Positions 17,585 to 25,312 of a DNA stretch of 64,000 bases are shown here, in pieces (within the stretch, counting starts at the first letter, position 1; each line of letters starts with the position of its first letter). Under the pieces are notes generated by a model. The model worked only from the letters and a program-made list of their open reading frames with translations. It was not told the origin of the DNA and did no database searches. Where the stretch lies: the NCBI GenBank assembly GCA_047619685.1, contig JBLHLC010000007.1:1-64000 (forward strand), given 5' to 3'. The position numbers and the translations under genes are program-made. Source of the DNA: JABDJZ01 sp047619685. Its GTDB lineage: Bacteria > Bacteroidota > Rhodothermia > Rhodothermales > UBA10348.

Positions 17585-17602
17585 TTTACAGGCAAGTGTA
17601 AA
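17585..17602. promoter_or_regulatory. Candidate AbiEi operator
   Basis: TTTACA-N6-TGTAAA is a perfect 18-bp inverted repeat 52 bases upstream of the AbiEi start. AbiEi antitoxins autoregulate through inverted repeats in the promoter. The match is positional; no consensus can be checked here. Confidence 0.35.
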
Positions 17603-17711
17603 CCGATGGTCCCTACACTCTCGCGGCACCGACTGGCGGCGTTCCATAGCAGGTCGGCATGCACGAGAACCCGGCCATACCTTGAAGACCGAGAACCAAA
17701 CCCTGAATGCA

Positions 17712-18815
17712 ATGATCAGCAGGCGGAGCTTCCTCAGAATAGGCGCCGCCGGCGCCGCCGTATTGGCCATCCCGCGCATTGCCGTCGCAGGCCGCGCGCG
17801 AGAAATCGCTTGGCACGATGTCCGAGATTGGGGTGTCGAGGGAAAGGGTTGGGATGACACGGTTCGCTATTTCGATCGGCTGCCGGGCAAGGCAGAGGGC
17901 GTGGTTCGACAACCAGTGTGGGATCTGTCCCGCCATTCTTCCGGGATGTGCGTTCGGTTCGCGACAGACGCGACAACAATCCGCGTTCGGTACTCCCTGC
18001 TTCTGGAGCGTCTCGCCATGTCGCATATGCCGGCCACGGGAGTCAGCGGGCTGGACCTCTACGCAGAAGACGCGATGGGGCGGCAGCGTTGGGTCGCGGT
18101 GGTCCGACCGGATTCGCAGGAGATGGACGTGGCCATTGCGCAAGACCTTCGCCCGGGGCTCCGTCGGTATTCCCTTTATTTGCCACTCTTCAACGGAGTA
18201 GAGTCCCTGGAGCTGGGCGTGGATGAGGAGGCCGTCTTCGAACCCATTGCGCCGCGTACCGAGCGGCCGATGGTGTTTTACGGCACGAGCATCCTCCACG
18301 GAGCGTGTGCATCCAGACCGGGAATGGCCTTTCCCGCCATACTCTCTCGCCGGCTCGACCGTCCGTTCTTGAATCTGGGATTCTCAGGCAATGGCCGGAT
18401 GGAGGCAGAGGTCGGCGCACTGCTTGCAGAACTTGACCCCTGTGTCTTTGCTGTCGACTGTCTGCCAAACATGAACGCTGATATGGTGGCCGAGCGGGCC
18501 ATTCCGCTGGTGAGGCAACTGCGGGAGGCGCACCCAGACACGCCAATTCTACTCGTCGAAGACCGGTCATTCACGAACGCGCCGTTCTTTCCCACGCGGG
18601 TTGAGCGGCATCGGACCAATCGAGAGGCGCTGAAGGGTGCACATCGCAGTCTGCTGGACTCCGGATACGAAGACCTCTACTACCTTGACGGAGAGGATCT
18701 GCTGGGCAGCGACGCGGAGGGCTCGACGGATGGATCGCATCCGAATGATCTGGGCATGATGCGGTATGCGGATGCCTACGAACCTGCCCTGCGCCGGGTG
18801 CTTGGGCAGTACTAG
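17712..18815 (+). CDS. Tat-exported SGNH/GDSL hydrolase, copy 2
   Basis: 367 residues from ATG 17712, differing from the copy at 7816-8919 by only scattered substitutions (for example VLAIPRIAVAG for ALAIPGVAVAG in the signal region). All catalytic blocks are kept: GTSILHGACAS, GFSGNGRM, NMNADM and DGSHPND. The identical C-terminus ALRRVLGQY ends at a TAG followed by sequence shared with 30328-30345 but not with copy 1. Both copies seem able to encode an active periplasmic esterase. Confidence 0.88.
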   Translation: MISRRSFLRIGAAGAAVLAIPRIAVAGRAREIAWHDVRDWGVEGKGWDDTVRYFDRLPGKAEGVVRQPVWDLSRHSSGMCVRFATDATTIRVRYSLLLERLAMSHMPATGVSGLDLYAEDAMGRQRWVAVVRPDSQEMDVAIAQDLRPGLRRYSLYLPLFNGVESLELGVDEEAVFEPIAPRTERPMVFYGTSILHGACASRPGMAFPAILSRRLDRPFLNLGFSGNGRMEAEVGALLAELDPCVFAVDCLPNMNADMVAERAIPLVRQLREAHPDTPILLVEDRSFTNAPFFPTRVERHRTNREALKGAHRSLLDSGYEDLYYLDGEDLLGSDAEGSTDGSHPNDLGMMRYADAYEPALRRVLGQY

Positions 18816-18835
18816 AGGCGTTCAAGAGCGGCAGG

Positions 18836-20905
18836 CTAGTCACCCGCCGCCATCGCGAACGCCCGAATCAACGCAACAAGACCCGCCACGTCAGAAAGAT
18901 CGGCGATCTCCGCAGGCGAGTGACTATACCGCCCTGGCCAGGAGAGGCCGGCGTTGGGCGCGCCGAAGAACGAGAATGTCGTGCCATCGGTGCCGCCCTG
19001 CGTGAGACCGATCTGCACGCGCAAGCCCGCCTCGGCCGCCACGGATCGGTTTCGATCAAGCTCATCGGGTACAACGAGTCCGGAGTTTTCTGCTGACCGC
19101 AGAACCGGTCCTCCTCCCAGGGGGGCAAAGGCAAAGTGAGGCGACTCCAGCGGAGTATCCGAGCTTACAAACGTATCGACGCTGTATGCACGCCGTGTTT
19201 CCGGGCCAAACCGTTCGGCCAGGGCGGAGGCTCCGAACAGTCCGCTCTCTTCCTGCACACTCCAGGCGAAGATGACGCGACCGGGCAGTTGGTTCAGATC
19301 CAGCTGCTGCACGGCCAGCAGCAGCGCTGTGGTGCCGACGCGGTCGTCCAGAGAACGGGCTGCGTAGCGGTCGACTCCGACGACGTGCCCTTCCTTGTAC
19401 CCTGTCACACCCAATCCCGGCGCTACACCAGCTGCCGCCAGCGCGGCACCATCCATTCCAAACCAGGCCCGCACCTCTGCTGGCCGCTTCGTTACGGGAT
19501 CGGGTCGCGACAGAAAGACCCCGCGGAGTTCCTCATAATCGCGCGCTGACAGCAGACCTTCGCTCGCATCGAGTTGAATCAGCGCCGGCTGGCCTTCCCA
19601 TGCTGACGCTACCGGGCCGCCTGCGCGGTCCAACTCGACTACGCCGTCATCGCCGATTGATCGAATCCGGTAACCGACTTCGTCCATGTGCGCAATGAAT
19701 ATGGTGGCCTCGCCCTCCTTCGGGCCTGCGTCCACCCAGACGTTGCCCATTGAATCGCTTTCGGCCGCAGCGCGTGCCCACGCTGGCAACGCCTCCAGAA
19801 CGCGCTCCCGGATGGGCCCTTCATGTCCCGGCACGGCCGAGATTTCGGCCAGGGCATCCAGCTGCCTTGCCACGGCGATGATATCAGGGGCAGAAGTCTG
19901 GAGTGGCGTGATAATAGATGCAGGCGAGGGTGCGGGGTGCCAGTCCGGCCTCGACGCTCCGCCATTTACCGCCTCAACCACCGCGTCCAGAAGCACCTGG
20001 GCCGACGCCCCCGTCACGCGTTCCATGAGTGCACCAGGATCCGCGATGGCGGGGGAGATCATCGTTACTTCCTCCACTCCCATACGGCCAAACGCACTCC
20101 GCAGGTAACCGCTGATTCGAGGGTCTGTTCTCTCCGATCCCTGCACGTCGCCCGGCCCGACCATGAGCACGGTATCGACGTCACCAAGGAGGCGCACGGC
20201 TCCGCCGAGTCCGATCCATCCGAGGGTGTGCTGGGTCGACAGCACATACGTCGTGCGACCCGGGCCGTGTACGCCGGCCTCACCCGCTGCGAATACGGCC
20301 GCACACCCGATGCGTGCGCCGGCACTTGGTCCGGCTGCCTCATCCGCATAGCTCCATGCCGGCAGCTGCCGCACCACCGGATCCATCAGCGCTATGCCGG
20401 CCTCGCGCACCTCTTCAGCGGTCTCCAATCCAACGTCCACCCAGAGGTCGTCCTGGGAAATCACCGCTGTCTCTCCACGGTGTTGGCTGGCGAAGTGCCC
20501 GTTGGCGACGGCCGAGATTCCGATCACCGGCCCACCGCGCGTAAGGATCCGTAGGTGCTGACCTTCGTGCGCCTGATCCCACAGCGGGTGGTTGGAGCCT
20601 CGGCCGACTCGGTGCAGCCGCAGATACCCCTCGTTCGTTATCTGCGTGACGAGGTAGGCATTTGCATCCAATCCGCAGGCTACGACCTTGTGCGGCGAGC
20701 CCTCGCCGACGGACTTGAGCAGATTGCCGGAGCGGTCTCGTGTCCAACCGGGATACACGGCCTCCAGTGCTTCCGTCGCATGATGCTCGTGCCCGACCGG
20801 AGCATCCAGAGCAATCCATGTCGCGAGTACGCCGGGATCAGTCTCTTGCGCATTCGACTCGCCGAAGACGGCTACCAGGATGAGTAAAACGAGGGACGAA
20901 CGCAT
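18836..20905 (-). CDS. Secreted M42/M28-like metallopeptidase with duplicated peptidase-like domain
   Basis: 689 residues from the ATG at 20905, chosen because it starts a signal peptide (MRSSLVLLILVAVFGESNAQ). The C-terminal half is a classic M42 aminopeptidase: FIAHMDEVGY, the bridging Asp in SLDDRVGTTALL, the catalytic pair in SVQEESGLFGA, VDTFVSSD, GGTDGTTFS and YSHSPAEIADLSDV. The N-terminal half (about 20-340) repeats a weaker version of the same plan, with H(A)T, VYPGWTRDRSGNLL and a poorly kept catalytic set, so it may be non-catalytic. It probably trims peptides in the periplasm. The promoter region upstream is packed with a tRNA 3' scrap and duplicated gene pieces. Confidence 0.82.
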   Translation of the reverse strand: MRSSLVLLILVAVFGESNAQETDPGVLATWIALDAPVGHEHHATEALEAVYPGWTRDRSGNLLKSVGEGSPHKVVACGLDANAYLVTQITNEGYLRLHRVGRGSNHPLWDQAHEGQHLRILTRGGPVIGISAVANGHFASQHRGETAVISQDDLWVDVGLETAEEVREAGIALMDPVVRQLPAWSYADEAAGPSAGARIGCAAVFAAGEAGVHGPGRTTYVLSTQHTLGWIGLGGAVRLLGDVDTVLMVGPGDVQGSERTDPRISGYLRSAFGRMGVEEVTMISPAIADPGALMERVTGASAQVLLDAVVEAVNGGASRPDWHPAPSPASIITPLQTSAPDIIAVARQLDALAEISAVPGHEGPIRERVLEALPAWARAAAESDSMGNVWVDAGPKEGEATIFIAHMDEVGYRIRSIGDDGVVELDRAGGPVASAWEGQPALIQLDASEGLLSARDYEELRGVFLSRPDPVTKRPAEVRAWFGMDGAALAAAGVAPGLGVTGYKEGHVVGVDRYAARSLDDRVGTTALLLAVQQLDLNQLPGRVIFAWSVQEESGLFGASALAERFGPETRRAYSVDTFVSSDTPLESPHFAFAPLGGGPVLRSAENSGLVVPDELDRNRSVAAEAGLRVQIGLTQGGTDGTTFSFFGAPNAGLSWPGRYSHSPAEIADLSDVAGLVALIRAFAMAAGD

Positions 20906-20970
20906 GGGCACGGCTGGATCTGTTGGCTGGGCCAATATCGATCGCCGGTCGCCGTCTTGTCTAGATCCCG

Positions 20971-21005
20971 AGGTCAGCGGTTCGAGTCCGCATTGGGTCT
21001 CTCCA
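20971..21005 (+). tRNA. Decayed second tRNA-Thr 3' end
   Basis: AGGTCAGCGGTTCGAGTCCG matches the variable loop and T arm of the tRNA fragment at 16484-16503 exactly; the acceptor part that follows (CATTGGGTCTCCA) carries small changes and the anticodon arm is gone. It is not a gene. It may be the far attachment-site copy of a former integrated element or another scrap in this zone. Confidence 0.5.
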
Positions 21006-21045
21006 AGAACGTCGTTTCCGATGCGGGAAGCCTCTTTGTGCGTTT

Positions 21046-21125
21046 GTGGAGGGTCGCAACCGCCTATTTCATCAGCACCAGTGTCCGTGCGATGGCGCCC
21101 TTGTCGGTCGACAGCCGGTAGAGGT
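21046..21125 (-). repeat. Duplicate of a T9SS tail end
   Basis: These 80 bases align without gaps to 3171-3250 (7 mismatches), the last codons of the broken T9SS protein plus its downstream flank. At GAGGT (21121-21125) the sequence switches to a copy of the RelE-module sequence. AGAGGT is shared by both parents at the join. Confidence 0.8.
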
Positions 21126-21370
21126 GATGAAAGAAGCAGACGCAATCCTGGAGGCGTGAGTTGAGAATTGAATTCACGCCAAGGGCCAAATTGCAGTTCT
21201 TGTTGGCAATTCGTTACATCCGCTCAGACAAGCCTATCGCTGCGGCGGCATTCCAGCGAAAGGCCGAAACGGGCCTGAGCCGCGAGTCTACACACCGAAA
21301 CCGGCCAATAGGGCTATTCGGGAGTATTTTGGCGTTCGTGCGAGAGCCTCTCACAAGCCCGAATGACTAG
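21120..21370 (+). pseudogene. Truncated copy of Phd end + RelE/ParE toxin start
   Basis: Bases 21120-21283 align to 7384-7547 with about 6 mismatches: the last antitoxin codons, the TTG start and the first 41 toxin residues (IEFTPRAKLQFLLAIRYI ... AAAFQRKAETGLSR). After 21283 the frame continues to 21370 with unrelated residues. The catalytic C-terminal half is missing, so no toxin activity is expected. Confidence 0.8.
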
Positions 21371-21574
21371 AGGGGGAATCGGAGGAGGCCAGACCTACTC
21401 TTCGTTGTCGCCCTTGTCGGCCCCAAGAATGTTGTGAATCACCCTGATCAGGTTTACAGGGGTCTCCTGTGGCGGACGGCCGTAGACCGCGGCTTGATTG
21501 CCGTCCGGAGATGATGCGCGCCTCGGAGGCATCGTCGCCCAGGATTCTCGGTGCCCCCTGTCAACACGGCGTGC

Positions 21575-21615
21575 AACTATGCAATTACAGGATTGCATCC
21601 TGTAATTGCATAGTT
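21575..21615. repeat. Perfect 18-bp inverted repeat with 5-base loop
   Basis: Two 18-base arms (21575-21592 and 21598-21615; outer AACTATGCAATTACAGGA) flank TTGCA. The element is AT-rich in a GC-rich setting and lies in a stretch (21371-21674) with no gene I can name. It has no U-run, so it is not an obvious terminator. It could be a large operator, a cruciform, or the relic of a promoter of a lost gene. A short minus-strand frame upstream of 21395 (ending NILGADKGDNEE) may be the tail of an unidentified protein. Confidence 0.7.
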
Positions 21616-21674
21616 AATGCGGCCTCTCGACTCAGCAGCGTTCCTGCGTTACGGCGTCTGGCGACGAGGGGGAC

Positions 21675-23903
21675 CTACCCCGTGGCCTCCTGCACCAGCG
21701 CTTCCAACTGTGGCGCAAACGGCTGGTCCTGAAGGCGCCGGCCGGTGGCCTGGTACAGCGCGTTCGCCAGTGCTCCAAACACCGGCGGGTATGGGGGCTC
21801 TCCCAGGCCCGTCGGGTCGATGCCGTTATCCACGAAGTGAACGTCGATGGACCGGGGCGCCTCGTTGTGCCTGATCATGCGGTAGGTATTGAAGTTCTGC
21901 GCTTCCGGCACCCCATCCTGAAAGGTGAGGGACCCGTACATCGCAGTGCCGATGCCATCGACTATGGCACCTTGGGCCATGTTGATGGCCGCATCCGGAT
22001 TTACCACAACGCCGCAGTCCACCGCGCAGCAGACGCGGTCGATCACAGGCTTCCCGTCCCGAAGGGTCAGGTCGAGGACGTGGGCGGCATAGGTGGCGTG
22101 ACAGAAGTACGCCGCAACGCCGCGATGCGCATCGGAAGACACATTCTCTCCCCACCCCGACTTCTCGCGGACGAGTTCGAGGACGCCCGCGTAGCGCGCG
22201 GCGTCGTAATCGTTTCGCGTGCCCACGGGATCGGTTTGCGCCCGTGCCAGAAGCTCGAGCCGGAAGGCGATGGGGTCCTTGCCCATAGCCTCGGCGACCT
22301 CATCCAGAAACGCCTGCTCAACGCCGGCGATGAAGTTGGATTTCGGGGCCCGGAAAAATCCGACTGTGATGTTGGACGGGATGGACCACGATTCTGCCAG
22401 GTAGTTGTCGATCGCTCCCGCGGGGAAGCGGTTCGCAAAAAGAGGACTCTCCGGGATGCCGCCGGCCTTCACGTGGAAGCCGATGAGATTGCTGTCCGCG
22501 TCGAGTGCTGCCCGATAGGTGGCATGGTAGGTGGGTCGATAGATCCCGAAGGACATATCGTCTTCCCGGGTGTACATCAGTTTGACCGGCGCACGCACCC
22601 GCTGTGAGATGACGGCCGCCTCAACCATGTAGTGGCTGTAGGCCCGGCGCCCGAAGCCACCCCCCATGCGGGTTGGCTGAATTTCGATCTGCTCGATGGG
22701 GAGGCCCAGGCGCGCGGCCAGAGTTTGCTCGATCAGCTCGGGTGCCTGCACTGGACCGGCCAGTTCGGCCCGGTCGGCCGTCACGTGGGCCACGCAGTTG
22801 ATTGGCTCCATGGGGTTGTGAGCCAGGAATGGGGCGGTGTAGGTCCTCTCGATGACCCGGGTTGCCCGGGCAAAGGCGCCCTCCGGATCACCGTCCCGCC
22901 GCGCGATGGTACCCGGCTTCGCTGCCATGTCAGCCATCATCGCGGCGTGGTCGGCGGTGTTCTCCAACCCGGCCGGAGCCCTCTCACCTCCAGGAGCTGG
23001 CTCCCACTCGGCTTGCAGAGCCCGCTTGGCCTTCATGACCTGCCAGGTGGTTTCGCCCACGATGGCCACCAGTTCCGGGAATGCGTTGGCGTCCAGGAAG
23101 TTGGGGCGATAGTCGTCGTTGTAGGTCTTGAAAGGAAAGACCGCGCGGATCCCGGGCATGGACGCCACCGAGGATTCATCGACCGACTTCAGCCGCATGC
23201 CGAACGCTGGCGCGTGGACAATCATGGCGATGAGCATGTCATCGCTGTACCGGTCCATCGCAAAGAGCGGCTTCCCGGTGACGATGTTCTTGGCCTCGAC
23301 ATTCTTGCGGGAGGTGCCGATGATGGTGAAAGCGCTCGGATCCTTGAGCTGAACCTCATCGGGAACGGGGACCTGAGCTGCGGCAGACGCCAATTCTCCG
23401 TAGCCGGCTGACCGTCCCGATCCCGCGTGGCGAAGCACACCGGCCTCTGTCGTAACCTCGCCTACCGGGACCTCCCATAGGTTGGCCGCGGCCTGCCGAA
23501 GCATCTGGCGCGCCGCGCCGCCCGCCATGCGCAGCCCCGTCCATCGGCTTCGGATGCCCTGACTGCCGCCGGTGAACTGCCGGTCGAAGACAGCCGCGTT
23601 GAACGTGGCCTGCTCGACCAACACGTTCCGCCATTCCACATCGAGTTCTTCGGCCACCAGCATGGGCATGGAGGTCTTGACGTTCTGCCCGAACTCCGGG
23701 TTGGGAGCCATGATCGTCACGATACCATTGTCGCCAATGGTGACGTAGCCGTTGATCTGGAACCACTCGTCCGGCATCGTGAGGCCCGGCTCCGCCGTCC
23801 GGCATCCGGCCATCCAGTTGAAGCCGATCATCAGGCCACCACCGGTGAGGGCAGAGGCTTTCAGGAAGGAGCGTCGGTTCAGGGTAGTCTTGACGTTAGC
23901 CAC
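21675..23903 (-). CDS. Molybdopterin-binding subunit of a xanthine dehydrogenase-family oxidoreductase (IorB-like)
   Basis: 742 residues. The N-terminus is a Tat signal (NRRSFLKASALTGGGLMIG). Features of the aldehyde/isoquinoline oxidoreductase large subunit include PEFGQNVKTSMPMLVAEEL, FTGGSQGIRS, HAPAFGMRLKSVD, APFLAHNPMEPIN, MGGGFGRRAYSHYMVEAA, NFIAGVEQAFLDE and the final Glu in GLGEPPYPPVFGALANAL, the probable active-site base. It should bind a molybdenum cytosine dinucleotide cofactor and oxidise aldehydes or N-heterocycles in the periplasm. The 2Fe-2S subunit gene lies 36 bases upstream on the same strand; no FAD subunit is present, as expected for the two-subunit type with cytochrome acceptors. 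Confidence 0.93.
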   Translation of the reverse strand: MANVKTTLNRRSFLKASALTGGGLMIGFNWMAGCRTAEPGLTMPDEWFQINGYVTIGDNGIVTIMAPNPEFGQNVKTSMPMLVAEELDVEWRNVLVEQATFNAAVFDRQFTGGSQGIRSRWTGLRMAGGAARQMLRQAAANLWEVPVGEVTTEAGVLRHAGSGRSAGYGELASAAAQVPVPDEVQLKDPSAFTIIGTSRKNVEAKNIVTGKPLFAMDRYSDDMLIAMIVHAPAFGMRLKSVDESSVASMPGIRAVFPFKTYNDDYRPNFLDANAFPELVAIVGETTWQVMKAKRALQAEWEPAPGGERAPAGLENTADHAAMMADMAAKPGTIARRDGDPEGAFARATRVIERTYTAPFLAHNPMEPINCVAHVTADRAELAGPVQAPELIEQTLAARLGLPIEQIEIQPTRMGGGFGRRAYSHYMVEAAVISQRVRAPVKLMYTREDDMSFGIYRPTYHATYRAALDADSNLIGFHVKAGGIPESPLFANRFPAGAIDNYLAESWSIPSNITVGFFRAPKSNFIAGVEQAFLDEVAEAMGKDPIAFRLELLARAQTDPVGTRNDYDAARYAGVLELVREKSGWGENVSSDAHRGVAAYFCHATYAAHVLDLTLRDGKPVIDRVCCAVDCGVVVNPDAAINMAQGAIVDGIGTAMYGSLTFQDGVPEAQNFNTYRMIRHNEAPRSIDVHFVDNGIDPTGLGEPPYPPVFGALANALYQATGRRLQDQPFAPQLEALVQEATG

Positions 23904-23939
23904 AACAGTACGGGGTTGGGATGGTCGGTAATGCGGGAG

Positions 23940-24392
23940 CTACTTGGCCGCGGTGTGGATGGCGGCGTGGATGCGGGTGTAGGTGCCACATCGACAGATA
24001 TTCCCACTCATGGCCGCATCGATCTCCTCATCAGTCGGCGATGGATTCTGCGCCAGCAACGCCGAAGCGCTCATGATCTGCCCGGCCTGGCAGTACCCGC
24101 ACTGCGGGACATCATGCTCGAGCCAGGCCTTCTGCACCGGATGGGAGCCGTCGGCGGACAGGCCCTCGATGGTCGTGATCGGCTGGCCGGCCACCGCGGA
24201 TACCGGCATGGAGCAGGATCGGATGGGTGCCCCGTCCAGGTGAATCGTGCAGGCACCACACTGGGCAATGCCACAGCCGAATTTCGTTCCGACCAGATGC
24301 AGGTGGTCACGCAGAACCCAGAGTATCGGGGTATCCGCATCCACATCGACCGAGGCCTCCTGGCCGTTGACGGTGAGATTGAAGAGGGCCAT
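23940..24392 (-). CDS. 2Fe-2S subunit of the same molybdenum hydroxylase (IorA-like)
   Basis: 150 residues from ATG 24392 (MALFNLTVNGQEASV); an upstream start would add a non-family extension. Cluster ligands are in place: CGIAQCGACTIHLDG with a following Cys for the plant-type cluster, and QCGYCQAGQIM ... GNICRCGTY for the second cluster. It passes electrons from the molybdenum centre to an outside acceptor. It has no signal peptide, so export is expected as a complex with the Tat-bearing large subunit. Confidence 0.93.
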   Translation of the reverse strand: MALFNLTVNGQEASVDVDADTPILWVLRDHLHLVGTKFGCGIAQCGACTIHLDGAPIRSCSMPVSAVAGQPITTIEGLSADGSHPVQKAWLEHDVPQCGYCQAGQIMSASALLAQNPSPTDEEIDAAMSGNICRCGTYTRIHAAIHTAAK

Positions 24393-24575
24393 GGGCGTCG
24401 TCAGTTGCAGGAAGGAGCGCAGGCGTTGGGCTGTCGCTCCGTCGATGGGTGCACGGTTCAAATTACAATAGGAAAAAAAGCCGCGTGTCGGTAGCGGGGC
24501 GTTTCGGTCTAGCAAAGGATCTCCAACATGGAAGCGCCGTTCTACAGAAACGACCAATCTGCCGGAGTGACCATC

Positions 24576-24803
24576 GTGTCCTTAGAACGCATTACAATCG
24601 ATCCTGCGGTCTGTCACGGGCAGCCCTGCATTCGCGGGCTTCGCTACCCGGTATCCTTCATTCTGGAACTCCTTAGTTCGGGCATGTCCAACGAAGAGGT
24701 GCTGGCGGACTATGAAGACCTGGAGGCCGCGGATATTTTGGCCGTACTCGCCTATGCGGCGCGTCTGAGCCAAATCAAGCGAACCCAGAGCACCGCCGCA
24801 TGA
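24576..24803 (+). CDS. DUF433 antitoxin-like protein
   Basis: 75 residues from GTG 24576 (an upstream ATG at 24528 adds non-family residues). RITIDPAVCHGQPCIRGLRYPVSFILELLSSGMSNEEVLADYEDLEAADILAVLAYAA is a textbook DUF433 winged-helix protein. It overlaps the next gene by 4 bases (ATGA), the standard layout of DUF433/DUF5615 pairs thought to act as antitoxin and toxin. Confidence 0.88.
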   Translation: MSLERITIDPAVCHGQPCIRGLRYPVSFILELLSSGMSNEEVLADYEDLEAADILAVLAYAARLSQIKRTQSTAA

Positions 24804-25153
24804 GGTTTCTGGTGGACGCTCAACTCCCGCGTCGTTTGTGCTACCGGCTGCGAGAAGCAGGTCATGACGCCGTTCACACCCTGGACCTACCATCGGCCAA
24901 TCGAACTGCAGATGCGGAGATCAACAGGGTATCGATGCAGCAGGAGCGCGTGGTAATTACGAAGGATGCTGATTTTGTTGATGGCCTCATCGTACAGGGC
25001 GTGCCGTATAAGCTTCTCCTCATCTCGACGGGCAACATCCGCAACGATGTCCTCGAGGCCTTGTTGGTTGAAACACTCGCCGCCATTTCGGCGGGCTTTG
25101 TGGAGCATGAGTATATCGAGTTGGACCAGCAAGCGGTACGCTTTCATTTCTAG
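24800..25153 (+). CDS. DUF5615 PIN-like (Mut7-C/VapC-like) protein
   Basis: 117 residues: MRFLVDAQLPRRLCYRL with the first acidic residue, GHDAVHTLDLP, then ERVVITKDADFVDGL with the paired acidic DxD(F), and YKLLLISTGN. This is the DUF5615 PIN-like fold, probably an RNase-type toxin. Translationally coupled to the DUF433 gene. The 160 bases after it hold a 33-residue frame ending directly at the next gene's ATG; I do not recognise it. Confidence 0.87.
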   Translation: MRFLVDAQLPRRLCYRLREAGHDAVHTLDLPSANRTADAEINRVSMQQERVVITKDADFVDGLIVQGVPYKLLLISTGNIRNDVLEALLVETLAAISAGFVEHEYIELDQQAVRFHF

Positions 25154-25312
25154 GGACAGCTCCTAGGGGCCCCGCGGTCTTGGAACTGCCTCATTTACTT
25201 TGGCCACATTATGGATCCCGAACAGGTCCCGAATCAGATTCTGCGCGAGGGCTCCCGGCCGCAACTGTCTCTGGCAGAGGCGGCCGAGCTGGGCACGCGT
25301 GGGCAGGTGTAA

